NCBI GenBank assembly: GCA_013365325.1
Contig: JABVXV010000637.1
Location: forward strand, 1 to 19,412
From: Dipetalonema caudispina
Lineage: Eukaryota; Nematoda; Chromadorea; Rhabditida; Onchocercidae
Reading direction: 5' to 3'
Length of the DNA: 19,412 nt
Shown here: positions 10,311 to 19,412 of the stretch, one piece after another
How the letters are laid out: each line of letters opens with the position of its first letter
Position numbering within the stretch: the stretch's first letter is position 1
Position numbers and translations under genes: made by a program
The notes under the pieces: generated by a model
The model's database searches: none
Told to the model about the DNA's origin: nothing
What the model saw: only the letters and a program-made list of their open reading frames with translations

Positions 10311-10325
10311 GTTGCCCCAGGCAAC
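10311..10325 (+). promoter_or_regulatory. Candidate RFX/DAF-19 X-box
   Basis: GTTGCC-CCA-GGCAAC is a perfect 6-bp inverted repeat with a 3-bp spacer. It satisfies the general RFX consensus GTNRCC-N(0-3)-RGYAAC. The usual C. elegans X-box has a 2-bp AT spacer, so this is a variant. It ends 80 bp before the ATG of a gene that independently looks like a ciliary transition-zone protein, which is the normal X-box position in nematode ciliary genes. Confidence 0.65.
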
Positions 10326-10405
10326 GAACTTATTCCCAACATTCTGGCCAAGTAATTCCAATTCGAAAGATCCCAATCGCTTCTCGATTGGACCATTTAA
10401 AGTGA

Positions 10406-12647
10406 ATGATTAATTCAAATGTGGTAAGCATTTGAGTAACAGTTTGAATTTTCTTTTAATCTATTTTTTTTTTTTTTGTTGTTGGGAAATATTTTGTATA
10501 GGACAAATAAACCTAAGCCTGAAAAGATAAATTTCAGGCTTCAAATACACTGTTTTATTTTTCGTATGGAGTCATGAAATTTGTTTAAAATTGTCCCTCA
10601 TTGACTGATGTTAAAGGGGCTACTAGTATTTCTATATTTTACTTAATTGAATCTATCAATCTTTTAATTGAAGTACGGTATTTTCTTCAGCGATCATCGC
10701 TTCCACTACAACTTATTTTGCACCTAAATCGTCCAGTATCATATATCTTCGTTGCAGTTCTTTTACTTTTGTACTTTTTCAAAAGTAAGTGAAATAGTTT
10801 TTTTATACTTTTACTTTTTTTTTACGTCTACTTAAAATTCCGTCAAATAAACAGAAATTGCATAGTGTGTTGTTTTATAGCTTCTTGAAAATTTACAATT
10901 TATCCGCTTTTGATCGGATCAATTAAAAATTATTTTGGAGTTATTTTAAGAAATCTTTAATTTTGTAAACAAACAAACGATATCATAATGAAGACAGAGA
11001 GAGAGAGACAGAAAAATAAATGTTAAAATATACTTTTTGAAGTTTATTATTATTTCTTGTCTTGCATATTCTTCCTCCATTTCATTTGGTGATAAAAATT
11101 TCCCTCACAATCTTTTGTAATTAATTTCCACCCAAGTTTTCAAACTAAAATCGAGTTCTGGAATGGATATTTATGGCTAAATATAAGTTTTCCATAGTCC
11201 TATCTATCCTAAAAAAATTATTGAAAAAATTTGGCATAAATTTTGAATTCATGATTTTAGTTAACTTCAAATTTTCAATTATTGCCAAATTTCCGATGGT
11301 TATGGAATTTCCTATGTGCTACAATTCTATCTTCACTTTATTATTTTATTTTTGTAATGCGATAGGAAAAAGATTATTAAATTTCAGTATCAGTACTACC
11401 ATATACGACAAATACCAAAATTTGCGAACTTTTGCTAATTATTCTTTTTATTCCAAATGAAACGATGCGCTTATATTGGGGTAACATTTCTCCATTTATT
11501 TACAAAAATTTATGTTATAAAATAATTAGAGCATATGGAATTACCCATTTTATAGTAGTACAGTATGCAAAAAACGCTCAGGCATTTTTCATCCACCCAA
11601 AAAAGACTTACTGAATCTTTCAATATTACCAATTACAATTATGCTTCCACCTAAAACTTTAGCTCACAACATGACATTATCTAAATGGTATAATATTTTA
11701 TGAAATTTTCATTTTTAGGAATGTATTTTCATTTTTAGCAGAAATATATAATACGATTTGATACTAAACATTTTGTATTTTTATAGCACAAATTATTAAA
11801 TGCTTTAATTTACATATTTTACAACAAATGCTGCTTGCTGTATAGCAATTTGTAAAAAAAAAAGAATATTTTGTGCTGAAAATACATCTTTTATTCCACA
11901 ATGATATGATACTATCCTAAATTTACTTTTAGCACGTAAAGGTAATCTTACTGAAACAAGTGGCTATTTATCATTTGCTCTTCTTCTAAATGTACTTACT
12001 TTGATACTTTGTGTTTATTGGGCAATATTTCAAAGTTATGTTCTATTCATCGAATTTATCGTTGTTTGTGTGGAAGCTTTCCTTGTAATTATCGAAACAT
12101 TATTTACAATTGCCGCTATTGCGAACTTTTCGAGGTATAATTTTTTCTTTTTTTTGCAGTAATTGTTGAAATTTATTTGGTATAGTAATTTTTCCACTCA
12201 AAATTAATGCTTTACAAAATTATCGTTATATTTGCATAATTATTAGAAATTTTATCGGTAGTTTTTATTACCCATAATTACCTATAGGAAATAATACACG
12301 TTGAAATGCATAGCCTTTACACCCATAGTGATAATGGTACAGTTGATGGAATTCGCGCAATTTCACTAAATGTTAATTTACGATTCATAATTAATAGCGC
12401 TATTGATGCTACTATTAAATAGCATTACTTACGGTTTCAAATTTCATTTGCAGAAATTTCGATACATTTCAAGGTACTTTAACCAAGTGAGAAAGGAGAC
12501 TTTGAATTATTCAATTATGATATGTTGAAGTATTAATTGTGATTAATCTCTTTGTGTTGCAGCATCATTATTGAAAGTTTTTATTTCATAATATTTTCAG
12601 ATCCACTAATATTTGATGGTATAGAAAATTGGATATTTGGAAAATAG
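10406..12647 (+). CDS. mks-2: TMEM216/TMEM17-family ciliary transition-zone membrane protein (six exons)
   Basis: Exons 10406-10423, 10691-10784, 11388-11480, 11933-12134, 12454-12473 and 12601-12647 join in phase to give 157 residues (TMEM216 is about 145). Donors include GTAAGC and GTAAGT; acceptors are TTCTTCAG, ATTTCAG, CTTTTAG, TTTGCAG and TTTTCAG. Family marks: RSSLPLQLILHLN before helix 1 (about 22-36), KISVLPY, helix 2 (about 49-60), MRLYWARKGNLTE (64-76), helix 3 (80-101) and a long helix 4 with QSYVL and acidic residues (102-133). In the family these proteins sit in the MKS complex that gates the base of the cilium. The QxYVLxxE stretch after helix 3 favours TMEM216 (nematode MKS-2) over TMEM17. 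An X-box lies 80 bp upstream. Least certain are the six-codon first exon and the C-terminus: the 20-bp exon could be skipped, since reading through after 12134 ends after ten more codons. Confidence 0.78.
10515..10541. other. Perfect 10-bp stem-loop in first intron
   Basis: AAGCCTGAAA (10515-10524), loop AGATAAA, TTTCAGGCTT (10532-10541). The right arm contains a TTTCAG word that could otherwise act as a splice acceptor; in the stem it would be paired. Confidence 0.6.
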
Positions 12648-13980
12648 CAGTTTTAAATTTCCCGAATAACCGGATAAAAATTTCATTTCCTGAACTGGTT
12701 TTTGATAGTTAAATGATTTCCTCTTATTTTAATCCATATGACTCTTTTAACGAAAATTTCCCTTAACTGAATTTGTACAAATGATTGGATTTGACTTCAT
12801 TTATTTTGAATATAGTTTGTCTTTGTTGCGATATCAACAATTTTAGAATTAGGTGATAAATATAATTTACGTGTTGACCGAAAATCATGAAGTTCAATTA
12901 AATACAATTATTTTGTCATCAAAAAAGAAAAAAAAACTACTCAATCTATTTGCTGTTATCTGTTACAGCTGAAGTAGAAAAATTGTTGAAATTGTTACAT
13001 GTGAGGAGGAAATTTAATGATGTGATATATAAGAAAATTTTCTTTACTTATATACTTTTTAAATAAAAGATATTATTTCAAATAAAGTGTGACACACATA
13101 AAGGAAAAGATAAATAAAGAAAACATCGATAAGACTTATCAATTTGGATTTCTTTAAAATGCAAATTCCATAAAAGTTTGGATTCCTCGTTGAATACTTG
13201 GCAAGCATACATCTCGTATAAATTCTCTGTCATAAGTGTATTCTGTTGTGCTTTACAAATACAAATGAATATTATTTAATTTTAATTTTACATTGAATTT
13301 TTTATTATCAGTAGAAATCAATTAGGAACGTTTTGTCATGAACGAGCTAATTTCAATATCCTTTCTATTGAATTGGATATTTTTGAATGAGAAATTTTCA
13401 GCGAAATTATGCTGTTATCTTGTCAAAAAGCAATTGGAATCGATAACTCTATCGTATGTGTAAATTTTAATATGAAAATTGAAAATTGACAAAATAAATC
13501 CACAAATCGTTCAAATTATCAATCAGTTCCATAATTTATGCAGGAAACTTTTCCTATTCCTGAATCATCTGTTATCAAGTAATTAAATTAACAATTAATA
13601 ATAATTCGAAAGATATGATTATAATTTCCAATTTGAAATATGCTAATATTTCAAATTGATGAAAAATTGAAAAAGCAAAAATGAAACATAAAAGATCCAA
13701 AAGGAAACTTTATGGAATACGGTAGTCTGATAATTTCAACAAATCAAAAATATTTTAGTGACGTTTCACAATTTCGAGCAGAGATAGTTGAGTGATAATG
13801 CAAGGATGAATTGAAGTGTCAAGTAGAATTGTTTAGCTACATGATGGTCATTTTTTACTTGCTTTCCGGATTTCATTTCTTTGCTTTTCTGGATTTCCTA
13901 AATTCTCATGTGAGATTCAAGAATCAATTTGTTGGCTCAGTAATGTTAAGTAACGATGAACGAAAAAGTTCATCAAATCA
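12648..13980. other. Intergenic stretch, no supported gene
   Basis: AT-rich sequence between the TMEM216-like gene and the receptor gene. AATAAA words at 13064 and 13080 are candidate polyadenylation signals for the former but lie over 400 bp from its stop. I find no exon with credible composition and paired splice sites. Confidence 0.45.
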
Positions 13981-13982
13981 AG

Positions 13983-14090
13983 TTTTGTTTTCTCTTTCCT
14001 CTCCCTTCCTTTCCCTCTCCATATATTTCTCTCCAACAATGGAGACAATTGTTCCTTCTCTTCTGTCCCTCCCCCGCACTCCCCGCATTT
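13983..14090 (+). promoter_or_regulatory. Pyrimidine-rich tract upstream of the receptor gene
   Basis: About 100 bp made mostly of T and C, including CTCTCCATATATTTCTCTCC and CCCTCCCCCGCACTCCCCGC, ending roughly 90 bp before the receptor's start codon. CT-rich blocks near starts are common in nematode promoters and 5'UTRs. The overlapping open frames (13811-14095, 13956-14192) lack internal stops because of this composition and are not taken as genes. Confidence 0.4.
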
Positions 14091-14181
14091 TTTGACATTT
14101 CCATTCGGTCGATGAATTTTGCTTCATACTTTTTTTTGGATATTAATAAAAAAATGATTCATGGGAAATATTTTCAATGCT

Positions 14182-17161
14182 ATGAATTATAGTTATCTTT
14201 TGGTGTTTATTTTTCTACACGCTGTTTATGGGTAAGATTGAAACTTTTTTTCCATAAAAATCAATAAATTTGAAGATATTAGAATATTGCAATTTTTAAC
14301 TAAGATTTTAGTTAATTAGTCTACAAATAGACCTCTAATGAAACACTAAACAATGAATAGTTCAGTAGAAATCTCTACAACTATAGTTAGATGATGGACT
14401 TGTAATTTTGAAAATACTATATGATTGAAAAGAAAAATTTTAAAAACTAAATATCATAACAGAAAACAAATTCGAAATTTGCAATCGGGGGATTTCAATG
14501 AATTTTTAAATTCCATAAATTATCATTTTCATGAATATATTCAAATTTCTTATCACTAGGATTATTTTCTATTATGAAAATTGCCAGATTGACAGCAGAA
14601 GAGCATGGTAACTTGGCTCGAAAATATAAGTATTATTATGCATCGATTAGACCACAGGAACGAAATAATCGTGTCACCAATGACAATGGGACATTTTTTG
14701 CTCTTAATTGCGATCTTAAAATCATTTCAACTAAACCTCATCATGTAATATATCTTTCATATTTTCAAAATTATTAAAATTAAGTGCAAAATCACATAAA
14801 AAGTTTTATGATAGAACGATCAGATTGATATGTCAGTAAAAGGTTGTGTATAAGTTTTGTATTAGGACGACCAGATAATATTGCATAAATTTTGTATTAA
14901 GACAATCAAATGGATTCATTAAATACATTAATTGTTAATAGTCAAGAAGAAATAACGGTAACGAATGAAAAAGGAAAAAAGGAAATTGTCATTTCGATCT
15001 ATTTTTGTTTTTAAATTAAATTTTATTCTCTACAGAACAAGATTTATTTGGAAATAATATTTGGTATTACATTTATCGATGAAAGGCTCACTATTCGTGA
15101 ACTAAAAAACCGATTTCGTATGCCAGTGGAATATTATCCATGGCTTCCGGAAATTACAACACATCCCTCTGTTCCGGTTAATGTTGTTGTCTATTTGGAT
15201 CCGTTGATTGGCATTATCGATGCACTTTACCAGTTTGTAATTTTGTTTATAATTGAAGTATGAAATGAAAAAGAAAATATTGTATATAATTGCATTGGGT
15301 AATTTTGTATAATAATAAAATGAAAATTGAATGTCTGATAGTTCCAAATGAGTGCCTTATTATATTTTGTGCTGCTTTGTGGAAACGAAATTCAAAAATT
15401 CGAATTATCAGAACTGATTAGTGATAAATGCATCAACACCCAATGTTCAATTTTCATCCAATATTTCATATTTTTCTGGTTGAATTCCAACATGCAACAT
15501 TTGTAATAAGTACTATTGATTGTGATAATAATTTAGATACTCTGTGGAACTTCTCTGTTCATCCCAAACTTGGCGACATCCTTTCGAGTTATTTCAATGC
15601 GAAATTGTTATAGCAAATATTGGAGGTTCTCAATTGATTGTTAAAATTCACATATATTACTTTAGAAAAGTAAATAAAAGAAATTTTACTATCTCTTTTC
15701 TATTTCTCTAAATTTATCAACTTTTTTCTTCTTGTTTTTCTTCAGATGAGCGTATTTTTCTACGCGATTTCCAGGATTTGCGTAGTGTAGAAGAAATTTC
15801 AAAAGTTTCGGTCAATGTCGGTGAGCTTTTTGATAGCGTACATTAATTAATTCGTAAAACATATATTCATCAATTTGATTGATCTAAAAAAAATAACATA
15901 ACTAGTTGATAAGCAAACATTTGATTGTTGAAGTTATAAAGGTTGATATTGGAAGTAGATGCGAGAACTGTGACTACTTTGAGTTTCCTATCATAAATTG
16001 AAAAATTACTTTTAAAATCTATTCAGAAATAACTTCATTTATATATTTGCATATATTGAATCTAAGAAGTTAGTAAGCTTGAAGTATAGTTAAAGTATAT
16101 AATTATTTTAATATCGGAAGAAATGACTATCATATAGAAGTGAATAAAGTGGCATTTTTAGGTTACCTTCCTCATGTTAATTTTGCAAATATTTCAAAAT
16201 TTCAGAAACATTCAAAGAAATACGAATCATTGCAAGGTATCCAGAATTATGGTTCTCATCAATGGTTACTAATATACTACCTTCGATGATCATTTTTTGT
16301 GTTGTTATTTTTACGCAATTTAGACGTCGTAAAGTTCATACATTAATTACTATATCTGCTCTGGTCTGTATTATTTTCATGGTAATTCAATTGAAATTTC
16401 TTTTTATGAAAAATAGATTGATGTAAGATTTTTGTTGATTTAAGTTGAAATTTTGATGAATGCACAATACTATGCTAAATAGTTGCTGTAAAAACTTCTC
16501 AGATACTTTTCTTTTTTTCATTCTTTTTAGACTTTAGTTTCAAGTACCTTATCATTCAATAATCTGCTCAATTAATAACCGTTACTTTTAGAACCATTTT
16601 CATTTAATTTTATTTTTAATTCTCTAATAATTCTAAATTTACTTTTATTTAGCAGTCAGCTCGCAAAACCGAAAGTATTTTAACCTTGGAAGATTTATGG
16701 TTATGCGTTACCTTTTTGCATATTGTCTGCATCCTATTGGTAGATTTAATGGTACCAACATACCGTACTCAATATATTGATATTAGTAATGGCCAATCCA
16801 TTAGTATTATTCCGAATGGTTGGTTCATCGATTTTGATGAATTATAAAGCAATTTAAAGATATTGCAAATTATATAAAATGCTACCTACAATTGTTAGTT
16901 AAACTAAGATTTTATTTTGCAGATGTAGATATTGTGAAACCATTATCATTAATGATGGCTTCTCATGATACATCAGCCAAAAATGCACATGTAATACAAC
17001 ATCAAATAACAATTACAACATTGGGATTACGAAAACGACTATCTCTAGCAATTATTACATGTTGCTATTTCATTTTTATCATTGCTTATCTCATCTTTGC
17101 ACTTCATTTAATTTTCAAAGAAAAAAACTTCTCAGAGTGGTATTTACACCAACATGTTTAA
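14182..17161 (+). CDS. Divergent Cys-loop ligand-gated ion channel subunit (eight exons)
   Basis: Exons 14182-14231, 14588-14744, 15036-15232, 15537-15669, 15751-15820, 16206-16381, 16653-16785 and 16923-17161 join in frame, giving about 384 residues (family usually 400-500). Visible parts: signal peptide MNYSYLLVFIFLHAVYG; LTAEEHGNL; IRP; FIDERLT (the loop usually reading WxDxRL, here lacking Trp); WLPEIT (usually WxPD); Cys-loop from C142 to C156 with 13 residues between and HPFEL inside; RYPELWF before M1 (217-239); M2 after RRRK (246-261); M3 after LEDLW (277-296); a short cytoplasmic loop; M4 (345-370). Such subunits form pentameric channels at the cell surface. Ligand and ion selectivity cannot be read: the usual Pro-Ala-Arg or Gly-Glu-Lys before M2 is absent. 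Exon 5 could start at 15775, and exon 7 could end at 16803 or 16818. AATAAA at 17274 fits the transcript end. Confidence 0.85.
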
Positions 17162-17273
17162 TGTATATGTTTGTCTTAAAAATCAACTAATAACTCATCT
17201 TTTGGTAATGAGCTTTAATTACACAAGAAAATAATCATTATTATCACGAAACAATATACTTTTTTCGCATCCA

Positions 17274-17279
17274 AATAAA
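17274..17279 (+). terminator. AATAAA polyadenylation signal
   Basis: First AATAAA after the receptor stop codon (17159-17161), 113 bp downstream. Confidence 0.4.
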
Positions 17280-17882
17280 TTTAGAAATAAGCATGCGTAT
17301 ATTATGTAAAAATAATCCAGCCAATTTTTTTTTCTTTTTTTATACGATAATTTTGTGTTAATTTGATATTCATAGGAAAAGACGAAGTAATTATATTCTG
17401 ATTGGTAACATTTTCCCATTTTTTTTCTTTTTGCTCAGCAGAAAAATGCATATGTTTGAAGGGTAGCACATTCTTGTCTTGCGATACACAATCTGTATTC
17501 AAGAGAGATGTAACGCTTAATTTTTATTGTAAGTTTTGCATTTCCATCTTTAAAAAACAAATTTTCTACCGTAACTATACTTTCCCGAACAGAATCGAAA
17601 ATAAACATATATTATTTCTGCATTTCATGCGTAACAGAACAATCCATCATTACATAATTACAATTCATGAACAAACCATTGATGTTTACACCGAATGTGA
17701 ACAATGAACAACAAACAACAAACAAAATAATGCTCAAATTATACTTGAACTTCTAATAAACTTTAAAAGCAATATAATAGCAGTACTCAAAAACATCCCT
17801 CTTGTCGGAAACCCGAAAATAATTCAAGTTTTAATTCATAACACAAAATTTTAAGATATCTTAATACTATTAATGTTACTAA
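17280..17882. other. Stretch before the retroelement gag; 5' LTR not identified
   Basis: If the retroelement is complete on its left side, its LTR and primer-binding site should lie here, but only one LTR would fall inside the window, so it cannot be found by comparison. I could not identify TG...CA borders or a convincing tRNA-complementary site. The + strand frame 17402-17707 (101 codons) has no recognisable feature. Confidence 0.35.
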
Positions 17883-19412
17883 TTTTTTCTTCCAAATTTT
17901 AAATATTTAATAATTTCCTTATCAAATGGTTATGAAATTGCAAGGTGTTTATTTCAATATCATATGATTATGGAATTATCCAATGTTTGTATCAAATCTT
18001 TCTCAACAAATCCCAAAGAAAAAGTTCACAATAAAATTATTGGTGCCACAAGCCGGGATGTCATAACACTAAAAGGTGCGCAACCGGCAATCCAGAAATT
18101 ACAATTTCTTCTCAACGAAGTCAAAGGAATGGATCTATCGCCATTGGATCAAATGCTGACCAGAGAAGAAATCTGTCAACAACATGAAGATCGAATCAGA
18201 ATTATTCAAGAGAAAATAATGCGCCTCGAACTATATCTCAATACACTCGAAACTACCAATACAGAATGGAAACAATACATTCAACAAGTCGCGTCGCCGT
18301 CAAAAAGAAAGGATGAAGAAGAAAAATATTCTCAAATAGCCGACGATGAAAAAGGTATGTTAACTTTAATAAATGAAGGCAAAGAAGTCCTGATAACTTT
18401 GACCATGTATAAGAAGGACTCCGAGCTGGTACTCCAACGCTTAATCCAAAGTATGAAGGATGAACTAAGTAATCAACCAGAGTCAAATCAAAAAGCAAAT
18501 CACCCAACTGTGAATTTGCCTCAAATACCACTGCCTACATTCAGTGGCGATTTAAAACTATGGAGAGGATTCTGGAGTAGTTTTGATGCCGCCGTGCATC
18601 TACAAGACATTCCAGATATACAAAAATTAAATTACTTAATCGCTTGCCTCAAAGGAGATGCACTGCAAGCAATAAGGGGTTATGATATTACTCCAGAAAA
18701 TTATGAAGTCATAAGAAACGTCCTTATTCGAAAATTTGGACAATCTCATTTAATTAAAAAATCGCTCTATAACGAGTTACATTCCATCAAGAAAGTTGAA
18801 CGAGAATGGAAAGTAACAATCGAAGCCATTGAAAGAATACTTCGACAATTGGAAGCTATGGGCGAAAACCTAGAACAGACCAGTATTGAATTCACAATCG
18901 AAAGTAAATTACCGGCCTGGATTCTAGACAAAATTTATCAACAAAAGGAAGAAAAAGGACCGTGGACGGTTACCAAATTAAGATTATTCCTGGGAAATCT
19001 AGTGCAACGGAGTGAAGAAGTAACCAAGTTTCATTCCATCAATACTGGAAGGGAACAAAAAACGATGAAAACTAAGCCAAAATCACACCTACGATACACC
19101 TCGGGAGAGACTTCAGCTTTATCCATAACTATACCTCAAGCGCACAAGAATAATCGAAACACAAGCTCAAAAGGGATCAATAAGAAGAGAAGGCCTTGTG
19201 CCTTATGCGAGAAAGACCACTGGGACAATGAATGTAATACTTATCCCACTGTCATACTACGAATAGAACGATTGAAGAAAATCAACGCTTGCCTAAATTG
19301 TCTTCAGAAGGGACATACGGCAACTAATTGTGATAAAAAGAAACGTATATGTTTCTATTGTAAAGGTTCTCACAATACTGCATTATGTCAAATCAAGTAC
19401 AAAGACTCTGCA
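17883..19412 (+). mobile_element. BEL/Pao LTR retrotransposon, 5' portion
   Basis: Defined by the gag-like open frame. The left border is the start of the open frame, not a mapped LTR, so the true element probably starts earlier; the right part lies outside the window. It is inserted downstream of the receptor gene in the same orientation. Confidence 0.8.
17964..19412 (+). CDS. BEL/Pao retrotransposon gag-like region (DUF1759 plus zinc knuckles), partial
   Basis: One frame is open from a TAA at 17880-17882 to the window edge. ATGs at 17964 and 17970 precede a helical N-terminus (ITLKGAQPAIQKLQFLLNEV and REEICQQHEDRIRIIQEKIM), so 17964 is preferred over 18129. That gives 483 codons with no stop. 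Residues about 185-300 match the DUF1759 gag-like domain of BEL/Pao elements (LPQIPLPTFSGDLKLWRGFW; YLIACLKGDALQAIRGYD). Residues about 412-480 carry three zinc knuckles: CALCEKDHWDNEC, CLNCLQKGHTATNC (CX2CX4HX4C) and CFYCKGSHNTALC. In this family Gag packages element RNA, and protease, reverse transcriptase, RNase H and integrase follow in the same polyprotein, here beyond the edge. Higher GC than the flanks and an intact frame suggest a fairly recent insertion. Confidence 0.93.
   Translation, partial: MIMELSNVCIKSFSTNPKEKVHNKIIGATSRDVITLKGAQPAIQKLQFLLNEVKGMDLSPLDQMLTREEICQQHEDRIRIIQEKIMRLELYLNTLETTNTEWKQYIQQVASPSKRKDEEEKYSQIADDEKGMLTLINEGKEVLITLTMYKKDSELVLQRLIQSMKDELSNQPESNQKANHPTVNLPQIPLPTFSGDLKLWRGFWSSFDAAVHLQDIPDIQKLNYLIACLKGDALQAIRGYDITPENYEVIRNVLIRKFGQSHLIKKSLYNELHSIKKVEREWKVTIEAIERILRQLEAMGENLEQTSIEFTIESKLPAWILDKIYQQKEEKGPWTVTKLRLFLGNLVQRSEEVTKFHSINTGREQKTMKTKPKSHLRYTSGETSALSITIPQAHKNNRNTSSKGINKKRRPCALCEKDHWDNECNTYPTVILRIERLKKINACLNCLQKGHTATNCDKKKRICFYCKGSHNTALCQIKYKDSA

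Noticed and set aside
10589..10690. Extension of TMEM216-like exon 2 leftward as one more helix (KGATSISIFYLIESINLLIEV)
   Set aside because: No acceptor exists before its upstream stop, and the family N-terminus aligns best with the exon beginning at 10691 after TTTTCTTCAG.
11173..11460. Plus-strand ORF of 95 codons
   Set aside because: Only its overlap with the 11388-11480 exon is coding, and in a different frame. Length is within chance expectation for this AT content.
13811..14095. 94-codon ORF over the pyrimidine-rich tract
   Set aside because: Absence of stops is explained by the T/C composition, and it runs into the region before the receptor start without a link to it.
14559..14560. 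TATCACTAG acceptor for receptor exon 2
   Set aside because: It puts the exon in a frame that stops within about 17 codons; the later acceptor ATTGCCAG at 14587 gives the conserved N-terminal domain.
18041..18060. TGGTGCCACAAGCCGGGATG as a possible tRNA primer-binding site
   Set aside because: It lies inside the gag open frame, and I could not match its complement to a known tRNA 3' end.
18253..18531. Minus-strand 92-codon ORF
   Set aside because: It is antisense to the gag frame, which has clear domain and zinc-knuckle matches.

Overview
This is an AT-rich nuclear segment from a multicellular eukaryote, most likely a nematode and probably a spirurid or filaria-like one. The clues are short introns with GT donors and TTTCAG-type acceptors, an acceptor placed one base before an ATG (as at spliced-leader sites), a nematode-style Cys-loop receptor, and a BEL/Pao retroelement. 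I saw no tRNA, rRNA, CRISPR or prokaryotic operon. Nearly all coding content is split into exons too short for an ORF search, so the gene models were built by matching splice sites, reading phase and family motifs.

Left part (1-5811): the 3' end of a + strand gene opens the window, with an in-frame AAT (polyasparagine) tract and a stop at 323-325. About 5.5 kb follows with no gene I can support. It holds inverted repeats, short tandem duplications, homopolymers and a CAA/AAT microsatellite.

Middle (5812-9174, - strand): a probable terminal exon lies at 5812-5941. Next is a gene of about 0.9-1.1 kb of coding sequence for an asparagine/tryptophan-rich low-complexity protein ending in five 17-residue tandem repeats, with a candidate trans-splice acceptor near 9172.

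Right part (+ strand): the clearest discovery is a six-exon gene (10406-12647) for a 157-residue four-helix membrane protein of the TMEM216/TMEM17 family, a component of the ciliary transition zone (MKS module). Its start codon lies 80 bp downstream of an RFX-type X-box (GTTGCC-N3-GGCAAC), the motif that drives ciliary genes in nematodes through DAF-19. Next is an eight-exon divergent Cys-loop ligand-gated ion channel (14182-17161) with signal peptide, C-x13-C loop and four membrane helices. The window ends inside the gag-like region of a BEL/Pao retrotransposon (17964 to the edge), whose frame is open and whose three zinc knuckles are intact.

I see no operon linking these genes. A ciliary gene and a receptor-channel gene as neighbours would both fit sensory neurons, but that link is only inferred. 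Exon borders marked uncertain need transcript evidence.
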